A stretch of 64,000 nucleotides of DNA from Terrabacter terrigena. GTDB lineage: Bacteria; Actinomycetota; Actinomycetes; Actinomycetales; Dermatophilaceae. The translations under genes were made by a program, and so were the position numbers. Numbering within the stretch: position 1 is the stretch's first letter; each line of letters opens with the position of its first letter. Of the stretch, positions 40,687 to 49,572 are shown one piece after another. The stretch lies in contig NZ_JBHTKH010000020.1 of assembly GCF_042676085.1 (NCBI RefSeq), forward strand, positions 1 through 64,000, in the 5' to 3' direction. The notes under the pieces were generated by a model that had not been told where the DNA came from, searched no databases, and worked only from the letters and a program-made list of their open reading frames with translations.

Positions 40687-41760
40687 TCAGCGGGGAGCCG
40701 CCGTCGTCGTCCCCTCGCGCAGCGTGACGGGCGCGGTGGCGCTGCGTGGCCGCTTGCCGTCGAGGCGGCGGCGCACGAGCCGGCCGACCATCCGGCCACG
40801 TTCGCGGCCTCGCTGGTCCATCGTCGTGATGCGGTGCGGCAGCCAGGGGAGGTCGACGCCGTCGAAGCCGGTCACGCTGACGTCGTCGGGCACGCGCAGG
40901 CCCAGCTCCTCCGCGGCGATGACGATGCCCGCTGCGATGACGTCGGACTGGGCGACGATCGCGGTGGGTCGCACGCCGTCGGGCACATCGAGCAGCAGGC
41001 GGCCGGCGATGATGCCGCCCTCCACCGAGGACCCGTCGCCCGTCTGGACGACGGGCGCGTCGGGCCCGAACACGTCCCTGAAGCCGAGCAGCCGCCCGAT
41101 CGAGGGGATCCCGGCGTCGGGCTCGACCGCGAGGTCGTCACGCACCGGGCCGGGCTCGCCCATGCCGGCCAGCGGCATCGCGACCGACGCGACCCGTCGG
41201 TGGCCGAGGTCGCGCACGTGCCTGGAGACCTCGGCGAACGAGGCCCGCTCGTCGATCCGCACCTGGGTGATGCGACGGTCGGCGGGCACGCCGGTGCTGA
41301 ACATCGGTATGCCGCGTGCTGCGAGGTGTTCCACGGCGGGGTGCTCGCCCGGGCCGCACAGTGAGAACACGAGGGCGTCGAGGGCCAGGCCGGCGAGCTG
41401 CGGCACGACCGAGCCGGGGTCGTCCGTGGGCTGGGCGAGCAGGAGCATGCCGGTCGGCACCCGCTCGAGCTCCTCGGCGAGGCCGTCGAGCACGGCAACC
41501 GCGAACGGGTCGCGGAAGGCCTGCTGGAGGCGGCCCTCGACGAGCACCCCGACGGCACCCGCGCGGCCCTGTCGCAGCGACGACCCGAGGGGGTTCGGCC
41601 CGGTGAAGCCGAGCTCGACAGCCGCGGCTCGCACCTTGGCGGCGGTGGCCTCGGCCACCGGGCCCTTGCCGCTGAAGACGAGCGACGCGGTCGACACCGA
41701 GACCCCGGCGCTCTCGGCGACGTCGCGGAGCGTGGGGCGGGCTTGACCTCGGGCAACCAT
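40687..41760 (-). CDS. LacI family transcriptional regulator
   Basis: 357 aa. N-terminal helix-turn-helix PTLRDVAESAGVSVSTASLVFSGKGPVAEATAAKV (9-45), then the periplasmic-binding-like ligand domain (60-350) with DALVFSLCGPGEHPAVEHLAARGIPMF and ALIAQSDV-type motifs (AIVAQSDVIAAGIVIAAEELGLRVPDDVSVTGFDG). ATG 41760 has TAGCAT 6 nt upstream, a leaderless promoter that abuts the first of two operator copies, implying autorepression. Divergent from the MFS gene at 41836, its probable target. Ligand unknown, likely a sugar or nucleoside. Confidence 0.92.
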   Translation of the reverse strand: MVARGQARPTLRDVAESAGVSVSTASLVFSGKGPVAEATAAKVRAAAVELGFTGPNPLGSSLRQGRAGAVGVLVEGRLQQAFRDPFAVAVLDGLAEELERVPTGMLLLAQPTDDPGSVVPQLAGLALDALVFSLCGPGEHPAVEHLAARGIPMFSTGVPADRRITQVRIDERASFAEVSRHVRDLGHRRVASVAMPLAGMGEPGPVRDDLAVEPDAGIPSIGRLLGFRDVFGPDAPVVQTGDGSSVEGGIIAGRLLLDVPDGVRPTAIVAQSDVIAAGIVIAAEELGLRVPDDVSVTGFDGVDLPWLPHRITTMDQRGRERGRMVGRLVRRRLDGKRPRSATAPVTLREGTTTAAPR

Positions 41761-41772
41761 GGGGGCATGCTA

Positions 41773-41801
41773 TCGAAACGATTCGAGTCGAAACGATTCG
41801 A
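41773..41801. promoter_or_regulatory. two tandem LacI-type operators
   Basis: TCGAAACGATTCGA at 41773-41786 and again, identical, at 41788-41801, 15 bp apart centre to centre. Each has the central CG and the CGAAACG / GATTCG half-sites typical of LacI-family operators. They lie in the 75-bp gap between the lacI-type and MFS genes, touching the leftward -10 box. Confidence 0.85.
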
Positions 41802-41835
41802 GGCTCGTTCACACTGTTACTGAGAGGCTTGTCGC

Positions 41836-43059
41836 ATGCCCGCCGCCAGCGCCCCGCCGGCCGCCACCGTCCGCACCGCGCGGACGGCCGTCTTCACCGC
41901 CTTCGCGATCAACGGCGCCGCCTTCGCCGCATTCGCCTCGCGCGTGCCCGACCTCAAGCACGAGCTCTCGCTCTCCGCCGGCGAGCTGGGCGTCACCCTG
42001 CTCGCGGCGTCCCTCGGCTCGGTCATCGGGCTGCCGATCTCCGGCTGGATCGTGCATCACCTCGGCGCGGCCCGCACCCTGCTCGGAGCCGCGCTCGTGC
42101 AGAGCGCGGGTTTCGTCGCGGTCGGCGTCGGGGTCACGGGTCTGCAGAACCGCGGCGTCGTCATGGCCGGACTCTTCCTCGTCGGAATGGGTGCCGGCGT
42201 CTTCGACGTCGGCATGAACCTCGAGGGCGCCTCCGTCGAGCGGCTTCTCGGGCGCGCCGTCATGCCGCACTTCCACGCCGCCTTCAGCGGCGGCACGGTG
42301 GTGAGCGCGCTGGTCGGCGCCGGTCTTTCGGCCATGCACGTCTCCATCGGCGCGCACCTCATCGGCGTCGTCGTGATGCTCCTGGTCGTCACGCCGTGGT
42401 TCCTCAAGGCCTTCCTGGCCCGGTCGGTCGAGCTCGACGAGCACGGCAGCGAGGTCAGGCAGAAGGCCGGCATCGGCGCGGCCTGGCGCGAGCCGCGCAC
42501 CCTGCTCATCGGCGTCGTCGTGCTCGCGGCGGCGTTCACCGAGGGAACGGCCAACGACTGGGTGGCCGTCGCGCTCTCGGACGGCTACGGCCTCGAGCGC
42601 TGGCTCGGCGTCGTGGGCTTCGCGGTGTTCCTGTCCGCGATGACGGCCGGTCGCCTGCTCGGCACGCGCCTGCTCGACCAGCGGGGCCGCATCCCCGTGC
42701 TGCGGGTCCTGTTCGTCTCGGCCGTCGTCGGCTGTCTGCTCGTGGTCTTCGGTGGTCCGGTGCTCGCCTTCGTCGGCGCGGCCATCTGGGGCGTCGGTGC
42801 GAGCCTCGGGTTCCCCGTCGGCATGAGCGCCGCCGCCGACGACCCCAAGCGGGCCGCCGCCCGCATGAGCGTGGTGTCGACGATCGGCTACACCGCGTTC
42901 CTCGCGGGCCCGCCCCTGCTCGGCTTCCTCGGCGACCACGTGGGCGTGCTGCGCTCGCTCCTCGTGGTGGGTGCCATGGCGGTCATCGCCCTGCTCGCCC
43001 TCCCGTCGGTCCGCGAGCCCCAGAAGGTCGAGTCCGAGAAGACTGCCCGCCCCGTCTGA
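41836..43059 (+). CDS. major facilitator superfamily transporter, YbjJ-like
   Basis: 407 aa, 12 TM helices. FAINGAAFAAFASRVPDLKHELSLS near 22 and GAGVFDVGMNLEGASVE near 130 match the YbjJ/fucose-permease-like MFS branch, whose members often sit beside LacI or GntR regulators. ATG 41836 follows GAGAGG. It is probably repressed by the divergent LacI protein through the paired operators. Substrate unknown. Confidence 0.88.
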   Translation: MPAASAPPAATVRTARTAVFTAFAINGAAFAAFASRVPDLKHELSLSAGELGVTLLAASLGSVIGLPISGWIVHHLGAARTLLGAALVQSAGFVAVGVGVTGLQNRGVVMAGLFLVGMGAGVFDVGMNLEGASVERLLGRAVMPHFHAAFSGGTVVSALVGAGLSAMHVSIGAHLIGVVVMLLVVTPWFLKAFLARSVELDEHGSEVRQKAGIGAAWREPRTLLIGVVVLAAAFTEGTANDWVAVALSDGYGLERWLGVVGFAVFLSAMTAGRLLGTRLLDQRGRIPVLRVLFVSAVVGCLLVVFGGPVLAFVGAAIWGVGASLGFPVGMSAAADDPKRAAARMSVVSTIGYTAFLAGPPLLGFLGDHVGVLRSLLVVGAMAVIALLALPSVREPQKVESEKTARPV

Positions 43060-43088
43060 GACCGGCGCGATCCACCCAGCAGATCGAA

Positions 43089-43125
43089 AGAGCACTCCGT
43101 ATGCCTCGTGCTGACGGAGTGCTCT
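43089..43125. terminator. bidirectional terminator
   Basis: Perfect 12-bp stem AGAGCACTCCGT/ACGGAGTGCTCT with a 13-nt loop that contains a GTATGCC motif, between the convergent MFS and acetyltransferase genes. Confidence 0.85.
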
Positions 43126-43157
43126 TCGACTGGGGAAGGAGGTTCGCGCGGCGGCGC

Positions 43158-44357
43158 TCAGAAGTACTCGGTGATGTACGGGGTGGCGGTGAAGACGGCG
43201 TCCAGAGCAGCGTCGCCCTCGGGGCTGCCACCTGAGGCGAGACCGGCCTGCCGCAGTCGCGACACCGACCAGCCGCACCACAGTGCCGAGAGGCCCCTCG
43301 CGCCGACCCGCAGCGCAGACCCGTCGACCGCAGACACGTCGTCGCGGGTTGCGGTGCCGCGCCCTGCGGACACCGCGAGGCTCCACGCGCCGGTGTTCGC
43401 CGGCGCGTCGGGGTCGTCGGCGACCAGTTGTCCCACGACCGACGTGTGGGCGCCGAAGCCCCGGTTCCCGAAGGCTGCGGCGAGGTCGATGACCCGGCCC
43501 ATCCACGGCGTCTGGTGCACCTCGTACGCCGCCATGCCCCCGAGGGCGAGCGTCACCGGGTCGCGCGGGTCGAGGTACGTGTGCACGGTCGGCGCCGCCG
43601 ACGACCCGGACCCGACGAGGCCCCAGAGCGCCGCCGCAGACTGGGCCGAGCCGGCCACCAGGTGCTCGACGGTGACGACCCCGTCGGACAGGTCGTAGAC
43701 GACGAACCCGTCGGCGACGACGTAGCCGATGAGCTCGTCGCGCTCGAGCATGCCGCGAAAAGCGTCGGTGGTCGGCACCATCGGGCCGCTCACGCCGTGC
43801 CTCGCCTGTGCCTCGCGCGCGAGGTCCTGCATGAGCTGGGCGTCCTCGGGACTCGCGGGCCTGGCGCCGGATCCGCCTGCGGCAACGGCTCGCCCGGCAC
43901 GCGCGGAGCCGAGTTCACGAAGGAGGTGGCCGGCGTACGTGGTACGCGTCCGGAAGCCGCCGATCTCGTAGCCCGAACGTCGGTAGAGGGAGGCCGTCGT
44001 CGGGAAGAGGCACGACACCACGTCGCCGAGCTCGCCCATCCGTGCGATGAGCGCGCGGGTGAGGGTCGTCGCGACCCCGGTCCCGCGGGCGCTCGGCTCG
44101 ACGTAGACGCCGGCGACGCCACCCATCCGGAGGTGGCGTCCGCCCCAGGCCTGCTCGAACGGGCGCATGCGTCCAGCGCCGAGCACCCGGTCGGACTCGT
44201 CGACCACCGCGATCATCCGACCGCCCAGCGTCTCGGCCGAGACGCGGCTCCACCAGTCCTCGCCACCGACGCCCAGGGGCCCGAACGAGCGGTTGCGGAT
44301 CGAGAGGACGGCGGGGAGGTCGGCGTCGACGACGTCGCGGGTGCGGAGCTCGCTCAT
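43158..44357 (-). CDS. Eis-type GNAT acetyltransferase
   Basis: 399 aa, matching Eis (about 400). Two GNAT folds, with the acetyl-CoA loop VEPSARGTGVATTLTRALIARM near 98, and a C-terminal sterol-carrier-like domain ending in YITEYF, whose terminal aromatic carboxylate serves catalysis in Eis. Eis enzymes acetylate amines, including aminoglycosides and protein lysines. ATG 44357 has TAGGTT 7 nt upstream, so the mRNA should be leaderless. Physiological substrate is unknown. Confidence 0.88.
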   Translation of the reverse strand: MSELRTRDVVDADLPAVLSIRNRSFGPLGVGGEDWWSRVSAETLGGRMIAVVDESDRVLGAGRMRPFEQAWGGRHLRMGGVAGVYVEPSARGTGVATTLTRALIARMGELGDVVSCLFPTTASLYRRSGYEIGGFRTRTTYAGHLLRELGSARAGRAVAAGGSGARPASPEDAQLMQDLAREAQARHGVSGPMVPTTDAFRGMLERDELIGYVVADGFVVYDLSDGVVTVEHLVAGSAQSAAALWGLVGSGSSAAPTVHTYLDPRDPVTLALGGMAAYEVHQTPWMGRVIDLAAAFGNRGFGAHTSVVGQLVADDPDAPANTGAWSLAVSAGRGTATRDDVSAVDGSALRVGARGLSALWCGWSVSRLRQAGLASGGSPEGDAALDAVFTATPYITEYF

Positions 44358-44406
44358 GGCCTCGAACCTAACGACAGGCCCTCCGACCACGCGAACGGGT
44401 TGTCGG

Positions 44407-45798
44407 TCAGGTGCGATGCAGGTAGGTGAGCCTGCGCACCCGCGAGATCGACCAGAAGAGAAGGACGTACGCGAGCCAGCTGACGATCGACAGCCACGTG
44501 TAGCTGCCGGCCTTCGTCAGCACCGCGACGACAGAGCCCACCACGATGACGCTGAGGGCGGGCAGCGCGTACCAGCCGACGACCGTCTGGGGTCGCAGCA
44601 CGAACGTCGGGGAGCCACGGAAGGCGGCGAACACGTTCCCGGCGACGACCAGGACCAGCACGATGACCAACGACAGCGTCGCGCTCGCGGGCACCGGGCC
44701 GAACACGGCCGTGACGCCGACCCAGGCGCCGAGCACGAGCGTGGTCAGCGCGGTGGGTGCGACGAGGTGCGCCACGGCCTCGGCCACCTCGTTGGTGCCG
44801 AGCAGCGACGGCGTGCCGACGTTGTCGGCCTGCAGGCGCAGCCCCTCCGACCAGGCCCCGAAACCGAGGTAGAGCGGGAGCAGCCCGATCGTCGCGGCGA
44901 CGCTCGGGGCCGCCGGCTGCGCGAAGGCCCACGTGACGACCGCCCCGCCGAGCGCGGTGAGGCCGAGCCCCGACAGGAACGCGCCGGGCGTGCGCCGCAG
45001 GCCGAGCACGTCGCGGCGGACGAGCACGCCGAAGGGTCGACCGGGCCGCAGCCGGGCGGAGCGTCCGTGGTGCACCGGTCGGGTCAGCGCCAGCCGGGCC
45101 GTGCGCAGGTTGCCGGTGAGCGCGGAGCCCGCGAGCGTCGAGGTGTTGGCCGAGTGGGCCCGCAGCGACTCGGCGTGCAGCTCGCGCAGGGCGTCCGGAA
45201 CGCGCCAGAGCAGCGTCAGCCCGCGGTCCGGCCCCGGCCACGACCGCACCTGGGACCACAGCCACAGGCGGGTCGCGAGCACTCCGAGCGCGGCGCCGGC
45301 CGCGGTCGTGACGACGATGCTCACCACTCCGCCCAGGTTGGCGAAGGCGAGGCCGGCGCCGACCGTCAGACCACCGAGGGTGCCGAGGAAGAGCCCGCCG
45401 ACAGCCGCATAGCCCCACCAGCGGCGCAGTGCCAGAGCGCGGTCGAGAGGGGCGGACAGCACGAGGTCGATCCACGGCATGGGTGGCACGACCGGACCGC
45501 GGAACCGACCGGCGAACACGACCGCACCGAGGAGAGCGCACACCGATGCGACGAGCAGGGCGATCGCCATCGGTGAGCTCAGCTGACGACCCAGCGACCC
45601 GGCGTCGGACGTGCGGAAGACCGTCTGGACGATCGGCAGGCCGTAGACGAGGGCGCCGAGGAAGGCGACGTAGCCGGCATACAGGCCCTGCTGCCTGGCC
45701 TTGCGCGCGGCCTCACCGCCGATCACCCAGTCGGCCTGACCGAGCAGGTCGTGGTCGTCGTAGTCGACCGAGGGCCCGGCGGGCTCAGTCGTCGTCAT
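44407..45798 (-). CDS. ABC exporter membrane subunit, DUF6297-like
   Basis: 463 aa with about 10 TM helices in pairs separated by a hydrophilic middle (200-260). It resembles the DUF6297 family that accompanies small ABC ATPases in actinobacteria (recalled, not verified). ATG 45798 overlaps the last base of the ATPase stop codon (TGATG), so translation is coupled. With the ATPase it should form an ABC-2-like exporter or immunity transporter of unknown substrate. Confidence 0.8.
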   Translation of the reverse strand: MTTTEPAGPSVDYDDHDLLGQADWVIGGEAARKARQQGLYAGYVAFLGALVYGLPIVQTVFRTSDAGSLGRQLSSPMAIALLVASVCALLGAVVFAGRFRGPVVPPMPWIDLVLSAPLDRALALRRWWGYAAVGGLFLGTLGGLTVGAGLAFANLGGVVSIVVTTAAGAALGVLATRLWLWSQVRSWPGPDRGLTLLWRVPDALRELHAESLRAHSANTSTLAGSALTGNLRTARLALTRPVHHGRSARLRPGRPFGVLVRRDVLGLRRTPGAFLSGLGLTALGGAVVTWAFAQPAAPSVAATIGLLPLYLGFGAWSEGLRLQADNVGTPSLLGTNEVAEAVAHLVAPTALTTLVLGAWVGVTAVFGPVPASATLSLVIVLVLVVAGNVFAAFRGSPTFVLRPQTVVGWYALPALSVIVVGSVVAVLTKAGSYTWLSIVSWLAYVLLFWSISRVRRLTYLHRT

Positions 45799-46454
45799 CA
45801 GCGTGCGGGGACGACGTCGACGACCCGGCCGGCGAGGCTCGCCGTGAGGTCGGGGTCGTGGCAGGCCATCACGACGGTCGTGCCGTCGGACGTGCGCTCG
45901 CGGATGAGGTCGGCCACGACCTGGCGCTTCGTCGTGTCGAGCCGCTGCTCGGGCTCGTCGAGCAGCACGACGCTCGAGGGCCGCGAGAAGGTCAGGGCGA
46001 GGCGGAAGAGCTGCTCCTGACCCGACGACAGCTCGTGCGGGAAGCGGTCGTCGAGGTGGGCGATGCCGAGCCTGTCGAGCAGGGCGAGGCTGCGCTCGTC
46101 GGACGAGGCGGGCTCGCCGCCCCAGGTCGAGTCGATGAGGACGAGGTGGTCGACGAGGGTGAGGTCACGGTAGGTCGTCGGGGCCCCCAGCAGCGCCGCC
46201 ACGGCTGCGCGCACGGCACGGTCGCGCTCGTCCGCCTCACGGCCACCGATCGTCGCGGAGCCGGTCGTGGGGACGAGGAGCCCCCCGATGATGCGCAGCA
46301 GGGTCGTCTTGCCAGACCCGTTGGGGCCGCGCAGCACGACACACTCGCCGGGGTCGGCGCTCACGTCGGTGGGCAGCAGCAGGGTGGTCTCGTCGATCGT
46401 CTTGCCGACGCCCTGCGCCCGGACCTCGCCGCTCAGCACCGCGACCGCAGCCAT
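45798..46454 (-). CDS. ABC transporter ATP-binding protein
   Basis: 218 aa single nucleotide-binding domain. Walker A GPNGSGKTT near 43, signature region LSSGQEQLFRLALTF near 142 (LSSGQ), Walker B VVLLDEPEQRLD near 162, switch His in CHDPD. ATG 46454 follows GAGGAGG. It is the partner of the DUF6297-like membrane protein just downstream. Confidence 0.92.
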   Translation of the reverse strand: MAAVAVLSGEVRAQGVGKTIDETTLLLPTDVSADPGECVVLRGPNGSGKTTLLRIIGGLLVPTTGSATIGGREADERDRAVRAAVAALLGAPTTYRDLTLVDHLVLIDSTWGGEPASSDERSLALLDRLGIAHLDDRFPHELSSGQEQLFRLALTFSRPSSVVLLDEPEQRLDTTKRQVVADLIRERTSDGTTVVMACHDPDLTASLAGRVVDVVPAR

Positions 46455-46522
46455 CTCGCCTCCTCGCCCGGGCCCCGTGCCCGGCTGACGACACCGTATG
46501 CCGTGTGGCTGGGTCGCCGGTG

Positions 46523-46984
46523 TCAGCCCTGTTTGCCGACCGGCGGCCCGACGACCAGGGCCACTCCGGTGAGGGCGAGGACAGCGACCACGCCGACACC
46601 CACGGCCACGACCGGGCGTGCGAGCAGTGCCGTGACGACCCGCTCCGCGCGGCTGGTCGGAGTCTCGCCGCCGCGACCGAGGCGCCAGCCGTCGTCGAGG
46701 CGACCGCGGCGCTCGAGCCGGCGCTCCCACCAGACGGTGAGGAACGGCGGCACCGCACTGAGCAGACCGAGCAGGCCCTCGCGGGCGGTCCAGCGCTGGT
46801 TGACCCAGAGCAGCAGCGTGGTGAGGCAGTAGGCGATGAACACGAAGCCGTGGGCCAGGCCGAAGACCCTGACGCCGAGCTCGGTGGACTTCGTGACGTA
46901 CTTGAGGACCATCCCGAGGAGCAGCAGCGCCCAGGTGACCACCTCCGCGACGGCGATCCGCCGGTACAGGGTGCGAGGGGTCAT
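46523..46984 (-). CDS. DUF3817 membrane protein
   Basis: 153 aa. Four TM helices; the N-terminal YRRIAVAEVVTWALLLLGMVLKYV and GLAHGFVFIAYCLTTLLLW fit DUF3817, a small integral membrane family of unknown role. The C-terminus carries one more hydrophobic helix (VVAVGVGVVAVLALTGVALVV). ATG 46984. Alone, between the ABC pair and egtD. Confidence 0.85.
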   Translation of the reverse strand: MTPRTLYRRIAVAEVVTWALLLLGMVLKYVTKSTELGVRVFGLAHGFVFIAYCLTTLLLWVNQRWTAREGLLGLLSAVPPFLTVWWERRLERRGRLDDGWRLGRGGETPTSRAERVVTALLARPVVAVGVGVVAVLALTGVALVVGPPVGKQG

Positions 46985-47098
46985 GCGGGCGTCTCCTACG
47001 TCGTGTCGTATTCGAGCGCCCAGTGTGCCAAAGGCGCAGGACTCCTCTGCCCACCGCCCCGCTTTCCCGGTGAGCGTGTAGGGCGGCGGAAGGGGCGT

Positions 47099-48079
47099 TC
47101 AGGCGTCGCGGCGGGCCAGGGTGAGGGCGAAGTCGCCACCGTCGTCGGTCCACGTGCGCTCGACCGTGAAGCCGGCCGCGCCGAGCTCGGCGCGCAGGCT
47201 CTCCCGACGGAACTTCGTCGAGATCTCGACCCGGATCTCCTCGCCGTGGGCGAGGTCGAACACGAGGTCGGCGCCGGGGATGGTGACCCGCTGTGGCATG
47301 TCGGCCCGCAGGCGGAGGTCCATGCGCTCCTGGCGTGGGTCCCAGAAGGGCACGTAGGAGAACGCGTCGATGTCGAAGTCGGAACCGAGCTCGCGGTTGA
47401 GCACCCGCAGGCAGTTGGTCACGAACCTGGCCGTGACGCCTCGGCTGTCGTCGTAGGCCGCGATCAGCCGGTCGGCGCTCTTGACGAGGTCGGTGCCGAG
47501 CAGGAACCAGTCGCCGGGCTCCAGGCTGTCGTGCAGGGCCCCGAGGAAGGCCGCGCGCTCCTCGACGTAGAAGTTGCCGATGGTGCCGCCGAGGAAGGCG
47601 ACGAGGCGCCGGTCGCCCCGGGGCAGGTGCCCGAGGTGCAGCGTGAAGTCGCCGACGAGCGCCTCGACCCGCAGGGACGGGTAGCGCTCGCAGAGCATCG
47701 CCGCGGCGTCGCGGAGCGTCTGCTCGGAGACGTCGACCGGGACGAACCTCTCGAGTCGCCCGGTCGAGGTGAACGCGTCGAGGAGGGTGCGCGTCTTGTC
47801 GCTGGTGCCGCTGCCGAGCTCGACGAACGTGGTCGCGTCGCACGCCGCCACGATGTCGTCGGCGTGCTCGCGCAGGATCGCCCGCTCGCACTCGGTCGGG
47901 TAGTACTCGGGCAGCCGGGTGATCTCGTCGAAGAGGTCGGAGCCGACGTCGTCGTAGAGCCACTTGGGCGCGAGGGTGCGCGGCTGCGACCCCAGCCCGC
48001 GGCGTACGTCGGACACCAGCGAGCCCGAGGCACAGTCGGGGTCGAGTGCCACCGTGACGACCGGCTCGCGCCGCGTCAC
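47099..48079 (-). CDS. egtD: L-histidine N-alpha-methyltransferase
   Basis: 326 aa. Trimethylates histidine to hercynine with SAM, the first step of ergothioneine synthesis. SAM motif FVELGSGTSDKTRTLLDAF near 80, GGTIGNF near 155, FLLGTDLVKSADRLIAAYDD near 185 (histidine site). GTG 48079 overlaps the egtB stop by four bases (GTGA). It works directly with EgtB, which uses its product. Confidence 0.95.
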   Translation of the reverse strand: MTRREPVVTVALDPDCASGSLVSDVRRGLGSQPRTLAPKWLYDDVGSDLFDEITRLPEYYPTECERAILREHADDIVAACDATTFVELGSGTSDKTRTLLDAFTSTGRLERFVPVDVSEQTLRDAAAMLCERYPSLRVEALVGDFTLHLGHLPRGDRRLVAFLGGTIGNFYVEERAAFLGALHDSLEPGDWFLLGTDLVKSADRLIAAYDDSRGVTARFVTNCLRVLNRELGSDFDIDAFSYVPFWDPRQERMDLRLRADMPQRVTIPGADLVFDLAHGEEIRVEISTKFRRESLRAELGAAGFTVERTWTDDGGDFALTLARRDA

Positions 48080-49389
48080 GAGCGCACCCCGCCGTCGGCG
48101 AGGCGCACCCCGGACAGGGCCCAGCGCGACCCCGGCGGGAAGAAGTTGCGGTAGCTCGCCCGCGCATGGCCGGGCGGCGTCAGCGCGCAGCCGCCGCGCA
48201 GCACCATCTGGCCCGACATGAACTTGCCGTTGTACTCGCCGATGGCTCCGGCCGGCGGGTGGTAGCCGGGATAGGCGAGGTAGGCCGAGCTCGTCCACTC
48301 CCAGCAGTCGCCGTAGACCTGCCGCAGGTGACCGGTGGGCGGCCCGGCGGGCCGCGGGTGGAAGGTCTGCAGGTCGGCGAGGTTGGCGCCGGTCGGGGGC
48401 GCCTCGGCCTGCCCGTCGGCGACGACGGCGTGCTCCCACTCGCCCTCGCTGGGCAGCCGCTTGCCGGCCCACGTGGCGTACGCGTCGGCCTCGTAGTGGC
48501 TGACGTGGCTCACCGGCAGGCCCGGGTCGACCGGACGGGTGCCGCTCAGGGTGTGCTCGAACCACACGCCGTCGACCTGCCGCCAGTAGAACGGTGCGCG
48601 CCAGCCCTCGGCGCCGACCCGGGCCCAGCCGTCGGAGAGCCAGAGCTCGTGGCGCTCGTAGCCGCGGTCGGCCATGAACCGGAGCCACTCGCCGTTCGTG
48701 ACGAGCCGGTCGGCGAGGCGGTAGGGCTCGAGCCACTGCTGGTGCAGCGGCAGCTCGTTGTCGAAGGAGAACCCACCGCCCCGGTGGCCGACCTCGACGA
48801 GGCCGCCCGCCACGTCGACCCAGCCCATCGGGTCGGGCTCGGACGGCGTGAGGGGGGTGCCGGCATACGCCGGTTGGAGCGGGTTCACCGACAGCACGTG
48901 CTTGATGTCCATCAGGAGCAGCTCCTGGTGCTGCTGCTCGTGGTGGAACCCGAGCTCGATGGTGGAGGAGAGCTTCTCGAGGGCACCGCCGTCGAGCGTC
49001 GCGACGAGGTCGCGCATGCGGGCGTCGACGTTGTGGCGGTAGAGGCCGACGTCATGGGCGCCCGGCCGCGTGATGTGGCCACGCTCGGCGCGCGCGTAGC
49101 GGGGGCCGACGCCCTCGTAGTAGCTGTTGAAGAGGAACCAGTACTTGTCCTGGTAGGGCGTGAACGACGGCTCGTTCTCGGCGAGCACGAACGTCTCGAA
49201 GAACCACGTGACGTGCGCCCGATGCCACTTCGTCGGCGAGACGTCGGGCATCGACTGGACGGTCTGGTCCTCGGGAGAGAGCGGGGCGGCGAGGGACTCG
49301 GTGTGGGCGCGGACCTCGTCGTAGCGGGCCACCAGGGTGTCGGCGTCCCAGCTGCTGGGGGATGTCCTGGGCGGCATCGGATCGGGCAT
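48076..49389 (-). CDS. egtB: hercynine oxygenase (sulfoxide synthase)
   Basis: 437 aa. Non-heme iron enzyme joining hercynine to a thiol (gamma-glutamylcysteine or cysteine) with O2. The DinB-like N-terminus holds the iron His triad: one His in HRAH (56/59) and two in HHEQQHQE (149-154). The FGE-sulfatase C-terminal domain includes GGFSFDNELP, RLPSEGEWEHA, GDCWEWTSSAY and LRGGCALTPPGHARASYRNFF. ATG 49389 has GAAGGAGGAGG. EgtA, EgtC and EgtE are not nearby; a YbdK-type ligase begins at 63731. Confidence 0.95.
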   Translation of the reverse strand: MPDPMPPRTSPSSWDADTLVARYDEVRAHTESLAAPLSPEDQTVQSMPDVSPTKWHRAHVTWFFETFVLAENEPSFTPYQDKYWFLFNSYYEGVGPRYARAERGHITRPGAHDVGLYRHNVDARMRDLVATLDGGALEKLSSTIELGFHHEQQHQELLLMDIKHVLSVNPLQPAYAGTPLTPSEPDPMGWVDVAGGLVEVGHRGGGFSFDNELPLHQQWLEPYRLADRLVTNGEWLRFMADRGYERHELWLSDGWARVGAEGWRAPFYWRQVDGVWFEHTLSGTRPVDPGLPVSHVSHYEADAYATWAGKRLPSEGEWEHAVVADGQAEAPPTGANLADLQTFHPRPAGPPTGHLRQVYGDCWEWTSSAYLAYPGYHPPAGAIGEYNGKFMSGQMVLRGGCALTPPGHARASYRNFFPPGSRWALSGVRLADGGVRS

Positions 49390-49572
49390 CGTGTCCTCCT
49401 CCTTCGGTCGCTGACAGCGCTGGTTGCACCCGGACCGGAGTGCCTTAGACCCTAGGCCGGGTCACCGACAGTCGGCCAGCGGTCGCGGGCGATCTGGGTG
49501 ATCGGTCAACCTTCCGTCAGTACCCGTTCACCGGACAGACCGGCGTCGGTCCGGGCGGTTAGGGTTTCCGGC

